From contig JBAXOT010000004.1 in assembly GCA_037133095.1 (NCBI GenBank), positions 40,079 through 104,078 of the forward strand: 64,000 nt of DNA, given 5' to 3'. Of the stretch, positions 53,941 to 62,060 are shown piece after piece. Numbering within the stretch: the first letter of the stretch is position 1; each line of letters begins with the position of its first letter. A program made the translations under genes and the position numbers. A model generated the notes under the pieces. That model was not told the DNA's origin, made no database searches, and saw nothing but the letters and a program-made list of their open reading frames with translations. Source of the DNA: CAIMZW01 sp037133095 (GTDB taxonomy: Bacteria > Actinomycetota > Actinomycetes > Nanopelagicales > Nanopelagicaceae).

Positions 53941-55590
53941 CTAGGCTGGTTGGAGGTTGGTTGTAAGGCTGGCTGGAGAGTTCTTCCAAGTGCGATAACC
54001 ACCATCAAGATTCGAGGCGTTATGCCCAAGATCTTGAAGCAGCAAAGATGCCGTGTGGCCGCGTTGGCCAACCTGGCAGAGCACAATCATTTTTCCCAAA
54101 GGAATCTCCGAAGTTCGTTCTCTGATTTCGTCGACGGGAATATTTACCGCACCTGGAATGGAACCCGCGGCGAATTCCCCTGCAGATCGAACATCGACAA
54201 GTTTTGCGCCAAGAATTAATTCCTCGGCCACATCTGACCACTGAGTTGTGGCGACCAAGCCACTAAGAACATTTTCGGCAATATAGCCGAGCATGTTTAC
54301 TGGATCCTTTGCGGAACCAAATGGTGGGGCATATGCCAATTCCAGATCGGCAAGTTCTGGCGCAGACAACCCAGCTCGAATGGCGGTTGCAATCACATCA
54401 ATGCGCTTGTCAACGCCTTCCGTACCAACTGCTTGCGCACCCAAGATTTCACCAGTCAGTGGATTCATCAGCATTTTTAGCGCCATCTGGCGTGCGCCAG
54501 GATAGTAACCAGCATGAGAACTTGGATGGCTGTGAATGGCTAAAAAAGCGCGCCCTGCGGCGCGTAGACGCTTTTCATTCCAACCAGTGGTGGCGATAGT
54601 TAGATCAAAAACCTTGACGATGGCGGTGCCAATTGTGGGGACATCGCGAGTTGCGACACCAGCAATGTGATCGGCTACGACTCGACCATGCCGGTTGGCT
54701 AAATTGGCCAGCGGCACGAGAGTCGAAGAGCCGTCAAGGGCATCTACTTTCTCTGCGGCGTCACCGATGGCATAAATATCTGGATGGCTGGTTTGGTGAT
54801 GGTTGTTGACGGCAATTCCGCCGCGAGTCCCAATGAGAAGTTCGGCTTGCCTTGCCAGACGAATATCTGGTCGAACTCCGATAGCCATAATGACCATATC
54901 GGCCGGAATTGCGCTCCCATCGCTCAGCAGGACTGCGTCAGCCGTGATTTCGGCTGCGCCCGCACCTAAATGCAGAGCCACGCCGTGAGATCGAATTTCG
55001 GTGTGGACGAAGGAAACCATCTCTGGATCCAGAGGTGCCAGAACCTGGTCGGTCGCTTCGACCATTGCGACGGAAATGCCTTTGTGAACCAGGTTTTCCG
55101 CAATCTCAACCCCAATAAACCCGCCGCCAATTACAACAGCGCTGCGAGGCTTTGTGGCAACTTCACCAGCCATGAGTTCAACATCTTCAACAGTTCGAAG
55201 AGTGAAGGCTCTTTCGACGCCAGGAAGGTTAGGGACGATAGAAGTTGCACCCGGACTGAGGACCAACTTGTCAAAAACAAGTTCGTACTCCTCGCCAGAT
55301 TCGATATTTCTTACTAGTACTAGCTTCTCTTTCGCTTTGATTTCAATGGCTTCAGAAAGTACTCGAACATCTAGTCGAAATCTGTTATGCAGGCTGGTTG
55401 GAGTTTGCAGCAAAAGATCGTTCTCGTTCTCGATGACACCGCCAACAAAATAGGGCAGGCCACAGTTGGCATACGAGACGTGACCACTCTTTTCAAGAAC
55501 GATAATTTCGGCGGTGGCATCTAGGCGCCGCATTCGAGTCGCCGCTGACATTCCGCCAGCAACCCCACCAATAATGACAATTTTTTTCAT
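53941..55590 (-). CDS. CoA-disulfide-reductase-type flavoprotein with C-terminal rhodanese domain
   Basis: This 549-residue fusion is of the CoADR-RHD type. The FAD motif is VIIGGVAGGMSAATRMRR and the redox cysteine is Cys43 in SYANCGLPYFVGG. The NAD motif is VIGGGFIGVEIAENL. The dimerisation domain has YAPPFGSAKDPVNMLGY. The rhodanese domain (about 460-545) has LVDVRSAGEFAAGSIPGAVN and the active loop CQVGQRG. Such enzymes reduce CoA persulfide or polysulfide and release sulfide. The ATG overlaps the upstream rhodanese stop (TAATG). It is third in the CstR-led operon. Confidence 0.92.
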   Translation of the reverse strand: MKKIVIIGGVAGGMSAATRMRRLDATAEIIVLEKSGHVSYANCGLPYFVGGVIENENDLLLQTPTSLHNRFRLDVRVLSEAIEIKAKEKLVLVRNIESGEEYELVFDKLVLSPGATSIVPNLPGVERAFTLRTVEDVELMAGEVATKPRSAVVIGGGFIGVEIAENLVHKGISVAMVEATDQVLAPLDPEMVSFVHTEIRSHGVALHLGAGAAEITADAVLLSDGSAIPADMVIMAIGVRPDIRLARQAELLIGTRGGIAVNNHHQTSHPDIYAIGDAAEKVDALDGSSTLVPLANLANRHGRVVADHIAGVATRDVPTIGTAIVKVFDLTIATTGWNEKRLRAAGRAFLAIHSHPSSHAGYYPGARQMALKMLMNPLTGEILGAQAVGTEGVDKRIDVIATAIRAGLSAPELADLELAYAPPFGSAKDPVNMLGYIAENVLSGLVATTQWSDVAEELILGAKLVDVRSAGEFAAGSIPGAVNIPVDEIRERTSEIPLGKMIVLCQVGQRGHTASLLLQDLGHNASNLDGGYRTWKNSPASLTTNLQPA

Positions 55591-56000
55591 TAGTTTGTCA
55601 CCGAAGGCATTCCATTAGCCAACCAGTCGGCAAAGCCACTTGTCAGGTTATAGATCGAGGTAAAGCCATCTTTAGCCATAGCCGCCGTAGCGATGCCCGA
55701 TCGGCGACCACTGTGGCAATAGACCGCGTAGGTCTTGCTCTTATCGAGTTTCTGTACTTGCGATTCAAACGTGGCGGCGTCTACATCGATATTTATCGCC
55801 CGAGCGATGTGACCAGCGGCAAACTCCGCAGGCGTCCGGACGTCGACAACCACGATTGATGTGTCTTGAATTTTGGCCGAAAATTCTGCGGCGGTGAGAT
55901 TAGTGACTGAACCTTCAGAACCACAGCCCACCAAGATCAATGCCGAGACGGTCAAAAGCGCCGTCAATCCAGCAATTTTCCGATTTAATCTACTTTTCAC
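55590..56000 (-). CDS. Rhodanese-domain lipoprotein
   Basis: This 136-residue protein starts with GTG. The lipoprotein signal has a lipobox LILVGC with Cys26 to be lipidated. A rhodanese domain follows: VVVDVRTPAEFAAGHIARAI and the active loop CHSGRRSG. It is probably tethered outside the membrane and transfers sulfane sulfur at the cell surface. It is one base after the repressor stop and directly upstream of the flavoprotein-rhodanese gene. Confidence 0.88.
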   Translation of the reverse strand: MKSRLNRKIAGLTALLTVSALILVGCGSEGSVTNLTAAEFSAKIQDTSIVVVDVRTPAEFAAGHIARAINIDVDAATFESQVQKLDKSKTYAVYCHSGRRSGIATAAMAKDGFTSIYNLTSGFADWLANGMPSVTN

Positions 56001-56001
56001 T

Positions 56002-56289
56002 TTAGGCCAAACTTAAGAATAGTTTTTGAAGCTGAGCAGTGACGGCATCGGAGTCAGATTTACCCTCAACGATGCATTCCTTTAAAGAAGAAGAAATTAG
56101 AGTAAAAGCGGCGGTGTTAACTGCCTTACTTACGGCCGACATTTGGGTGACAATCTCTTCGCAATTGCGACCTTCCTCAAGCATTCGAGCCACTGCCCCG
56201 AGTTGACCTTGGGCGCGCTTGATTCGCTTTGAGATTGCAATAATTTGCTCTTCGTCTGAGAGCACGTGCGCGATCTTCTTGGTTGCCAT
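56002..56289 (-). CDS. cstR: CsoR-family persulfide-sensing repressor (CstR-like)
   Basis: This 95-residue all-helical DUF156/CsoR repressor has KRIKRAQGQLGAVARMLEEG at its first DNA-contact helix. The sensing residues are Cys43 and Cys72, 29 apart as in copper-CsoR. The intervening ligand His (Cys+25) is Ser68, so copper binding is unlikely. Two cysteines without the His are the pattern of CstR, which forms a di- or persulfide bridge when sulfane sulfur rises. It heads an operon with rhodanese and CoADR-RHD. AAGGAG is five bases before the ATG. A palindrome in its own promoter suggests autorepression. CstR is preferred over CsoR with good confidence. Confidence 0.85.
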   Translation of the reverse strand: MATKKIAHVLSDEEQIIAISKRIKRAQGQLGAVARMLEEGRNCEEIVTQMSAVSKAVNTAAFTLISSSLKECIVEGKSDSDAVTAQLQKLFLSLA

Positions 56290-56319
56290 TTCATCTCCTT
56301 AATCCTTGATTAAGAGGAG

Positions 56320-56347
56320 ATTACATATACCCCTAGGGGTATGTCAA
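56320..56347 (-). promoter_or_regulatory. CstR-type promoter with operator in the spacer
   Basis: On the minus strand TTGACA (56342-56347) and TGTAAT (56320-56325) are 16 bases apart. The spacer is filled by the perfect palindrome ATACCCCTAGGGGTAT (56327-56342). A CsoR-family tetramer on it would block RNA polymerase. Downstream, CTTAATC/GATTAAG (56298-56314) forms a small hairpin overlapping part of the ribosome binding site. Confidence 0.8.
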
Positions 56348-56359
56348 ATCGATCGCTAC

Positions 56360-56521
56360 CTAGTGTTTCTCCATTGGGTGGTGACCCTTTCGAATCATCC
56401 GAATCATCTTCAGATTGATTGAGATAAATCGAATGAACTGGAGCGGAAGGCTCTTGCGTTGATGCAAAGTTTTGGCCGTCGGTAGTGGGGCACGTGCAAT
56501 GACTTCATCTGCGGATTCCAT
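56360..56521 (-). CDS. Predicted 53-residue small protein downstream of the SQR-like gene
   Basis: ATG at 56521 has AAGGAG five bases upstream and lies 12 bases after the flavoprotein stop, so it is probably the second gene of that operon. The protein is basic and amphipathic in its C-terminal half (SLPLQFIRFISINLKMIRMI, then RKGHHPMEKH). No family is recognised. Its tail resembles the membrane-contact tails of SQR-like proteins, so it may be a partner or membrane clamp of the flavoprotein. It ends 13 bases before the -35 box of the cstR promoter. Confidence 0.6.
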   Translation of the reverse strand: MESADEVIARAPLPTAKTLHQRKSLPLQFIRFISINLKMIRMIRKGHHPMEKH

Positions 56522-56533
56522 AGTTGCTCCTTC

Positions 56534-57991
56534 CTATTCCGGTATCAGGGACCAGCCAGGACGAGCCTTGGCCTTATAGATAAACATGTAGTGCAGGAGC
56601 AGCTTGATCCAGTGGCCACTCAGACCAATTTCACCAAAAGTGTCATTTTCGCTGCGACCGGTATTTGGATACTTCTGGTAGTCAGGCACAATGGGATACA
56701 TCGTCATGGATGCGGCACTTCCCTGGCGCATTCCAGAGCCCGCTGAGGCTACGCAGGCCGCGCCCATATCGGACATTGAGGCGGTCGGCAGGTGAGTCGA
56801 TTCGCCGTTACGAATCAATTCTTTAATGCTGAGGATGGCTAATTTTCCCATGATTCCTGAAGGCATCCCCGTTCGAGGTGGCGAAGGAGCGATAACCGTG
56901 CCATTCGGCGATTTACGAGGCTTGGAGATTTGATGCGGTGGGGCAAATGCGATGCCGACAGCAAAGATATTGGGATAGGTTGGGTTGCGATAGGTCTTTG
57001 GCCAATCTTCAGCTCGCCATTCTTCATACGCCTTAGCCGTATAGTCCGCGTCGACTTTCATGAAGCCGCTTGGCGCGAAGAGCTGTTCAGAAATATCGGC
57101 ACCCATTTTGTTGTAAGCCTTTAAATCAACTCCTCTAAACGGGGGTAGCAGCATTGCGAAATCAAAAGTTAAATCGCTCTTGGTGCCGTCTACTTGTTCG
57201 TAATGGATGACGCCTGCCTCCACTTGGGAAACGTGAGCGCCTAGGATCGCGTGAATGTTCCGCTCTCGAAAGAGTGATTCGGTCCAGAGTTTGCTGGTCG
57301 TTTGAAAGCCTCGTTGGCTAAAGACCATGCCACCCACACCGAAATCACCGAGTTCGTATTCATTGGTGAGGTAGTAAATCTCAGCCAGTTCTCGAACTCC
57401 TGCTTGGTGTAGTTCGTGCTCGACGTTGAATGTGTACTCGAAGGCGGCCCCCTCGCAGGTGCAGGTGCCATGACCTACACCAATAACCAATCGCTGCCGG
57501 ATACCCGTCTTTAACTTGGCGATGATCTCACGCAGCTCCCGAGCTGCTTCTACTGCATGCCCAGAGGTGCAGACCGAAACGGTGTAGCCGTCTGGCCCAA
57601 GTCCATCTGTGGCCGCAAAGTTCAATTTTGGACCAGTGGCGTTAACTAAGAAGTCATAAGGAATCTTTGCAATTTCGCCTGCTCGCTTTGGATCGGTATA
57701 GGAAATTTCTACATAAGGTGACGACATTTCGCTATCGCCCTCGGGGTGAATGTTCTTTGCTAACCCTTGATGGAAGGTAATTCCTTTGCGGGCATAAATA
57801 GGGGCGAGAGGAAAGGTGACTTGCTCGGGTTGCATCTTTCCAACCCCAACCCAAATATTCGAGGGAATCCAGTTCCATTTGGAGTTTGGTGAGATGACAG
57901 TGATTTCCGCTGCTTTACCTATGAGTCTTTTAGCGTGCAGTGCCGCGGTATGCCCTGCAATTCCAGCACCTAAAATTACGACGCGCTTCAT
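56534..57991 (-). CDS. Sulfide:quinone-oxidoreductase-like FAD flavoprotein
   Basis: This 485-residue protein is of the SQR family. The FAD motif is VVILGAGIAGHTAALHAKRL. Conserved PSNIWVGVGKM, an NATGPKLNF segment, VGHGTCTCEGAAFEY with paired cysteines, PPFRGVDLKAYNKM and IFAVGIAFAPPHQI follow. A C-terminal helix LSGHWIKLLLHYMFIYKAKA gives membrane contact. The Cys pair and a single later Cys near AACVASAGSGMRQG are candidate sulfur-transfer residues. It is longer than most SQRs by an internal insertion. GAGGAG precedes the ATG. The start is behind the 58043-58062 palindrome, so it belongs to the CstR regulon. Confidence 0.82.
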   Translation of the reverse strand: MKRVVILGAGIAGHTAALHAKRLIGKAAEITVISPNSKWNWIPSNIWVGVGKMQPEQVTFPLAPIYARKGITFHQGLAKNIHPEGDSEMSSPYVEISYTDPKRAGEIAKIPYDFLVNATGPKLNFAATDGLGPDGYTVSVCTSGHAVEAARELREIIAKLKTGIRQRLVIGVGHGTCTCEGAAFEYTFNVEHELHQAGVRELAEIYYLTNEYELGDFGVGGMVFSQRGFQTTSKLWTESLFRERNIHAILGAHVSQVEAGVIHYEQVDGTKSDLTFDFAMLLPPFRGVDLKAYNKMGADISEQLFAPSGFMKVDADYTAKAYEEWRAEDWPKTYRNPTYPNIFAVGIAFAPPHQISKPRKSPNGTVIAPSPPRTGMPSGIMGKLAILSIKELIRNGESTHLPTASMSDMGAACVASAGSGMRQGSAASMTMYPIVPDYQKYPNTGRSENDTFGEIGLSGHWIKLLLHYMFIYKAKARPGWSLIPE

Positions 57992-58042
57992 TAAACTCTC
58001 CTCTAACTATTCGACCTCGAGCCTAGCCCCTTTTCCATAGTT

Positions 58043-58062
58043 ATATACCCCTATGGGTATAT
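58043..58062. promoter_or_regulatory. CstR-type operator between SQR-like and methyltransferase genes
   Basis: The sequence ATATACCCCTATGGGTATAT is a 20-base palindrome with one mismatched pair. It matches the cstR promoter palindrome in the ATACCC(C)...GGGTAT halves. It lies 51 bases upstream of the flavoprotein start and 12 bases before the methyltransferase ATG, so it can regulate both divergent genes. TATGCT at 58060-58065 may be the rightward -10 box. Confidence 0.75.
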
Positions 58063-58074
58063 GCTACCTCTCTT

Positions 58075-58854
58075 ATGAATATGCAATCCGCTGCAGAAAA
58101 ATGGAAGTCAGACTCGACACTATGGTCAATTCCGGATTCCATTCTTAGCCAGGCAGAAACTAGCCCGTGGATTCACCCACCCGCACTCTTTGAAATTCCA
58201 GAACAGATTGAGCCGACTATCTCTCACCAACGTGCCAGCGAAGGCTTGCCGCACCAGGGAACAGTTCTGGATGTTGGATGTGGCGGCGGAATTGGTGCCT
58301 TCGGGATTACACCGCAACCATCTCACGCTATGGGTGTGGATCATCAACCAGAGATGCCGAAAATGTTCACTAAAAATGGCGATAAACGTGGCATTTCAAC
58401 CCAGGTTTTCGACGGGTTTTGGCCTGAGATTGCAAAATCGGTTCCAAGTGCCGACGTGGTCACTGCGTATCATGTTGTCTACAATGTGTCGGAATTGGTG
58501 CCCTTCCTGCAAGAGTTGAATGACCATGCAAACAGTCGCGTCGTCATTGAAATGCCCGTACAACACCCTTTGTCTTCCCTAAACACAGCTTGGAAAAAGT
58601 TCTGGGATCTCGAACGTCCTACCGCACCGACTCCGCAAGATTTACTCAACGTCTTAGATCAGATGGGAATCGCAGCAAAGATTGATTACTGGAGCGGCAA
58701 GATGAGAGTTGATCGGACTCTGGATGAGTCCGCAGAATTCACTCGAATTAGGCTCTGTCTTCCAAAAGAACGATTAGATGAGATCCGCGCCTTCCTAGAG
58801 ATAGAGCCAATCCCCACAGTTCGAGAGCTGGCTACGATCTGGTGGGACAAGTAG
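58075..58854 (+). CDS. Class I SAM-dependent methyltransferase
   Basis: This 259-residue protein has motif I TVLDVGCGGGIGAFG (about residues 63-77), GVDHQPEM as motif II, and DVVTAYHVVYNVSEL as motif IV. The substrate is not evident. The ATG is only 12 bases after the CstR-type palindrome, and only a weak purine stretch precedes it. Its position under a persulfide-responsive operator suggests a role in sulfur stress, for instance methylating a thiol, but that is inference. It converges on the FMN-binding gene with three bases between stops. Confidence 0.8.
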   Translation: MNMQSAAEKWKSDSTLWSIPDSILSQAETSPWIHPPALFEIPEQIEPTISHQRASEGLPHQGTVLDVGCGGGIGAFGITPQPSHAMGVDHQPEMPKMFTKNGDKRGISTQVFDGFWPEIAKSVPSADVVTAYHVVYNVSELVPFLQELNDHANSRVVIEMPVQHPLSSLNTAWKKFWDLERPTAPTPQDLLNVLDQMGIAAKIDYWSGKMRVDRTLDESAEFTRIRLCLPKERLDEIRAFLEIEPIPTVRELATIWWDK

Positions 58855-58857
58855 TTT

Positions 58858-59265
58858 TTACTTGTGACCGGACTTAGCAAGTGCTGGAACTAAGGAGTCA
58901 TAAAAAGCTTGTGAGGTATACGAAGCCCCACCGATACCGTTGATATTCGAAGATTGGGCTTGCATAACCTCCTTAATCAACATCGGGAGTGCTTGGGAGT
59001 TGATGTACTGATCACGTGGATTGGTATTTGGATAAATCGGTACAGCGACCTTGGCGATTTTGGCGTTCTTGATTGTTACCGAAACTTGGAATGGTCCGAA
59101 TTGAGTATTAACAACTGGACCCATAAAGGTGCCATTTTTAATGGTCACTTTCTTCACTGCTGCGTTTGTAGCAGCCTGGGCAGCATTTATGCCGAAGGTC
59201 GTGGCGCAGACCAGTGCGGATGTCGCACCAATTGTAGCGGCGGCAAATCTCGTTCCGTTATTCAT
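58858..59265 (-). CDS. Secreted FMN-binding domain protein
   Basis: This 135-residue protein has a signal peptide (about residues 10-30, cleavage near AQAAT). The FMN-bind domain has GPFQVSVTIKNAKIAKVAVP and the C-terminal GIGGASYTSQAFYDSLVPAL, whose SYTS is the site where such domains carry covalently linked FMN. It may act in extracytoplasmic electron transfer. No ApbE flavin transferase gene is visible in the window. GAGGAGTCAACATG gives it a ribosome binding site. Confidence 0.85.
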   Translation of the reverse strand: MNNGTRFAAATIGATSALVCATTFGINAAQAATNAAVKKVTIKNGTFMGPVVNTQFGPFQVSVTIKNAKIAKVAVPIYPNTNPRDQYINSQALPMLIKEVMQAQSSNINGIGGASYTSQAFYDSLVPALAKSGHK

Positions 59266-59383
59266 GTTGACTCCTCATCACTTCAGTGACGTGAGTAAAA
59301 CAAGACTTCCTGAGGATTCGCCAGAATTGGCTGAGGCTTTCCTTAAAATAGTTCAATTTTCAACTAAATCCGCCGAACGGTGA

Positions 59384-59396
59384 TATCTGACAGATA
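59384..59396. promoter_or_regulatory. TATCTG/CAGATA palindrome between divergent secreted-protein genes
   Basis: TATCTG-A-CAGATA is a perfect 13-base palindrome, flanked by GGT and ACC. It lies in the 178-base gap between the FMN-binding gene and the next secreted protein. It may be an operator for either gene. The rest of the gap shows no clear gene or terminator. Confidence 0.35.
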
Positions 59397-59443
59397 ACCT
59401 TCACACAATTAGCCCTTGATATCAGTTCCTTGAGAGGAATCCC

Positions 59444-60025
59444 ATGCGTACCCGTTCCACAATTTCTAAAATCGTGATCACCATGGCAACCGTTGCTCTG
59501 ATTGGTAGTTCAACCGTTTTTGCCTCCGGCGCACATGCCGCGACCCCTTCTTGCACCTCGATTACCAAAGCCGTGGTTGTGGCTGATGGCTACACCGCGG
59601 CAACCGGACCAAAGTTAACTGCCTATAACTATGTGAAAACTTCCGCCAACGAAGCTAATGCATTGGGAACCACCATCGACTTTGGTGCAAAAGCGCTCGT
59701 CGTTGGTTGCGTCAGCCCGGCAGATATTGCAAAACTTTCCAAAGCTGCTGGCAAGCCAACTATGACCGCCTCTGCCTACTTGAGTTATATGGCAGCACAA
59801 TCAGCCGGCGCTATGAAGAAGACACCAGTTGGAGGCGTCAGCGATTACCTCGACTTCGGCAATGGCAAAGAAGATGGCATTGGTTCAACTTCGAAGGCAG
59901 GCAGCCTGCGACTCGATGCTTGGGTAGCCGGAAAGTTCATCATTCTTACCTTCTCTGCCCCTGCAACCTCCCCAGCCCCAAAGCCATTGCTTGCCTTCAT
60001 TAAGTCAACGCAAATCCTGCTCTAA
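59444..60025 (+). CDS. Secreted protein of unknown function
   Basis: This 193-residue protein has a signal peptide (hydrophobic residues about 9-27, cleavage near AHAAT). The mature part has two cysteines in TPSCTSIT and VVGCVSPADI that could form a disulfide. Later segments are YLDFGNGKEDGIGS, then LRLDAWVAGKFIILTFS. I recognise no domain. GAGAGGAATCCC precedes the ATG. It is convergent with the aldolase gene, seven bases between stops. Confidence 0.68.
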   Translation: MRTRSTISKIVITMATVALIGSSTVFASGAHAATPSCTSITKAVVVADGYTAATGPKLTAYNYVKTSANEANALGTTIDFGAKALVVGCVSPADIAKLSKAAGKPTMTASAYLSYMAAQSAGAMKKTPVGGVSDYLDFGNGKEDGIGSTSKAGSLRLDAWVAGKFIILTFSAPATSPAPKPLLAFIKSTQILL

Positions 60026-60032
60026 AAAAGTG

Positions 60033-60932
60033 CTATTTGATGGATGCCTCGAAGATGGTCTGAATTGAGGCATCCAAGGCGCTATCGAATTCCGTAGCAC
60101 TTTGTCCGACTGACAAACCTTCGGTCAGGGCACGTGAAAAACTCGCGATCAGGCCAAGGTTTAATTTCAAAAGTTCATTAGCTTTTTCTCGGTGGTATCC
60201 CCCAGACAAGGCCACAACTCGAAGCACCCGTGGGTGGTCGAGTATGGAAGTATAGAAATTTTCTTGCTCGGGTAAGGTCAACTTGAGCATCACATTATCT
60301 TCGTCATGTAACTGATCAAGATGGTGCATTAACGAATCGCGGAGTTCAATCTCGCAAGCAAGTTTGTCCGGACTGTGAATGTCGACTTCGGGTTCGATTA
60401 TCGGAACTAAGCCTTGAGCCAAGATTTCGCGGGCGAATTCGAATTGTTGCGCAACACACCCTTGGATCCCGACTTCATTCGGCTCTTTTATAACCGATCT
60501 CATTTTGGTACCAAATACCCCGTGTACGTTGGCGCTGGCTAATCGAGCCGAAAGTTGTGGAATTGGTTTCATCAATTGTGATCCGTGATCTTCATCCATC
60601 AAACCATTATCAATTTTGAGAAAGGGCACGATTCCTTTTTTCTGCCACAAATATTCAGCACTTCCGATTCCCTCGATTACTCGGTCCATGGTCATTTCAA
60701 AGAGGATAACGCCGAGAATTCGCTCGCTGGTAAAGACCGGGCTTGTGATAATCCGAGTTCGCATTTGATGAACTAGGTCAAACATCTCAGCCTCAGTGTT
60801 AAACGCACTTTCTTCTATTCCGTAAAGTTTGAGTGCTTTTGGGGTACTGCCTCCGCTCTGATCAAGGGCTGCAATAAAGCCTTTGCCATAACGCATACGC
60901 TCGATTTGCTCTGTTTTCAATGCAACGTTCAT
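60033..60932 (-). CDS. Fructose-bisphosphate aldolase class I
   Basis: ATG at 60932 is chosen because GGAGG is five bases upstream; the upstream nine codons are excluded. The protein is 299 residues. RYGKGFIAALDQSGGSTPKAL, then GVILFEMTMDRVI, PFLKIDNGL, PIIEPEVDIHS, LKLTLPEQENFY and VALSGGYHREKANELL match the bacterial class I (Schiff-base) aldolase. Lys in VMLKLTLPE is the expected Schiff-base lysine. It cleaves fructose-1,6- or tagatose-1,6-bisphosphate. The next gene upstream is a PfkB kinase, 63 bases away, so the pair fits phosphosugar catabolism. Confidence 0.9.
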   Translation of the reverse strand: MNVALKTEQIERMRYGKGFIAALDQSGGSTPKALKLYGIEESAFNTEAEMFDLVHQMRTRIITSPVFTSERILGVILFEMTMDRVIEGIGSAEYLWQKKGIVPFLKIDNGLMDEDHGSQLMKPIPQLSARLASANVHGVFGTKMRSVIKEPNEVGIQGCVAQQFEFAREILAQGLVPIIEPEVDIHSPDKLACEIELRDSLMHHLDQLHDEDNVMLKLTLPEQENFYTSILDHPRVLRVVALSGGYHREKANELLKLNLGLIASFSRALTEGLSVGQSATEFDSALDASIQTIFEASIK

Positions 60933-60995
60933 GGAATCCTCCAAAAAAAGATTTACCATCTTGCCCAGTAAAATTCAGATGGAACAACTATCAAT

Positions 60996-61970
60996 CTAGC
61001 CCTGATTGAGGATGTCGGCGAAGAGATGCTGGACACGTTCTTGATCAACATCCCCGGAACGACCCATCTCGCATGCAGCGGCTGCGGTTGCGACTCCGAA
61101 TTGTGCCGACAGTTTCCAATCGACTTGAGAGAAATCTCCTCCTGCATTCTGCTCCTCACTTTTTAGGACAAAGCCCGCGGCGAGAGAGTCACCTGCACCC
61201 ACAACGCTCTTCACTTCAACGTGTGGACTCTTTATGAATGTGGCCGATCCACCATAAGACAGAGCCGTACCGAGCTCTCCAGCATGAACTATGGCCACCT
61301 GTACTCCCATTGTGCCGAGCGCGAGCGCCGCTTTCATAGCCCGACCTTGACCATCGTCATTATTTCCAATGAAGAAATCTTCGCCTCCTGCACTGATTAC
61401 CGCCTCCGCTTCATCAAGATTTGGCGAGACGATATCGACTCCGGCGGAGATCGCCATCTTCAAGGTGTGAGGTGCAGTGTCAATAAATAGCAGGCAATTT
61501 TTTGCGTGAACGAGCTCGACAAGTTGTGCGATCTCCGCTTGCCCGACGCCGTGCGGAAAACTTCCCATGCAGATGACCATTTCGCCCTCCTGCAATTGAC
61601 CAGTTATCTCAGTGAGGTAAGCCTGCCAATCCGCTGGCGTGATGGTGGGTCCTTCTTCATTCACAATCGTGGTGGTTATTGTTGCGGGTTCGATATACAT
61701 CGTGGCAACTCGAACCGAACCTGGAAATGCGACAGCCTGAAAATCAATCTTCTCGGCTTGCAACAGCCGCGAATATTCGTCAAGGTCTCGATCTCCCAGC
61801 AAGATGAGCAGGCTCGCTTTCTGATGGAGACTTTTGGTGACTCGGGCAGAATCAATCCCTTTCCCACCAGCCCTAACTTCAGCAGATTCGGTGCGCATAA
61901 TTGCGCCACGTTCGAAATGGGGCATAGTTAGGGTTCGTGAAAAACAAGGATTTGGGTTAAGAATGAGCAC
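60996..61970 (-). CDS. PfkB-family sugar-phosphate kinase (1-phosphofructokinase-like)
   Basis: This 324-residue kinase starts with LILNPNPCFSRTLTM. RAGGKGIDSARVTKSL is the N-terminal PfkB signature, and VVGAGDSLAAGFVLK is the C-terminal signature carrying the catalytic Asp. It resembles FruK/LacC-type kinases, which phosphorylate fructose-1-phosphate or tagatose-6-phosphate. The following aldolase would split the product. No PTS genes are in the window. The exact sugar is unknown. Confidence 0.85.
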   Translation of the reverse strand: MLILNPNPCFSRTLTMPHFERGAIMRTESAEVRAGGKGIDSARVTKSLHQKASLLILLGDRDLDEYSRLLQAEKIDFQAVAFPGSVRVATMYIEPATITTTIVNEEGPTITPADWQAYLTEITGQLQEGEMVICMGSFPHGVGQAEIAQLVELVHAKNCLLFIDTAPHTLKMAISAGVDIVSPNLDEAEAVISAGGEDFFIGNNDDGQGRAMKAALALGTMGVQVAIVHAGELGTALSYGGSATFIKSPHVEVKSVVGAGDSLAAGFVLKSEEQNAGGDFSQVDWKLSAQFGVATAAAACEMGRSGDVDQERVQHLFADILNQG

Positions 61971-62060
61971 TCCCTCAATTTAGACCCTATTTTCGAACTT
62001 TAAACCAGCCAAGCAAGATTTCCGTTACTAAGGTCATTCGAATCGGAGCAATTGAAAGAA

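Noticed and set aside
53809..54219. Forward ORF of 136 codons opposite the CoADR-RHD 3' end
   Set aside because: More than half of it is antisense to a firmly identified gene, it has no recognisable domain, and no ribosome binding site is visible.
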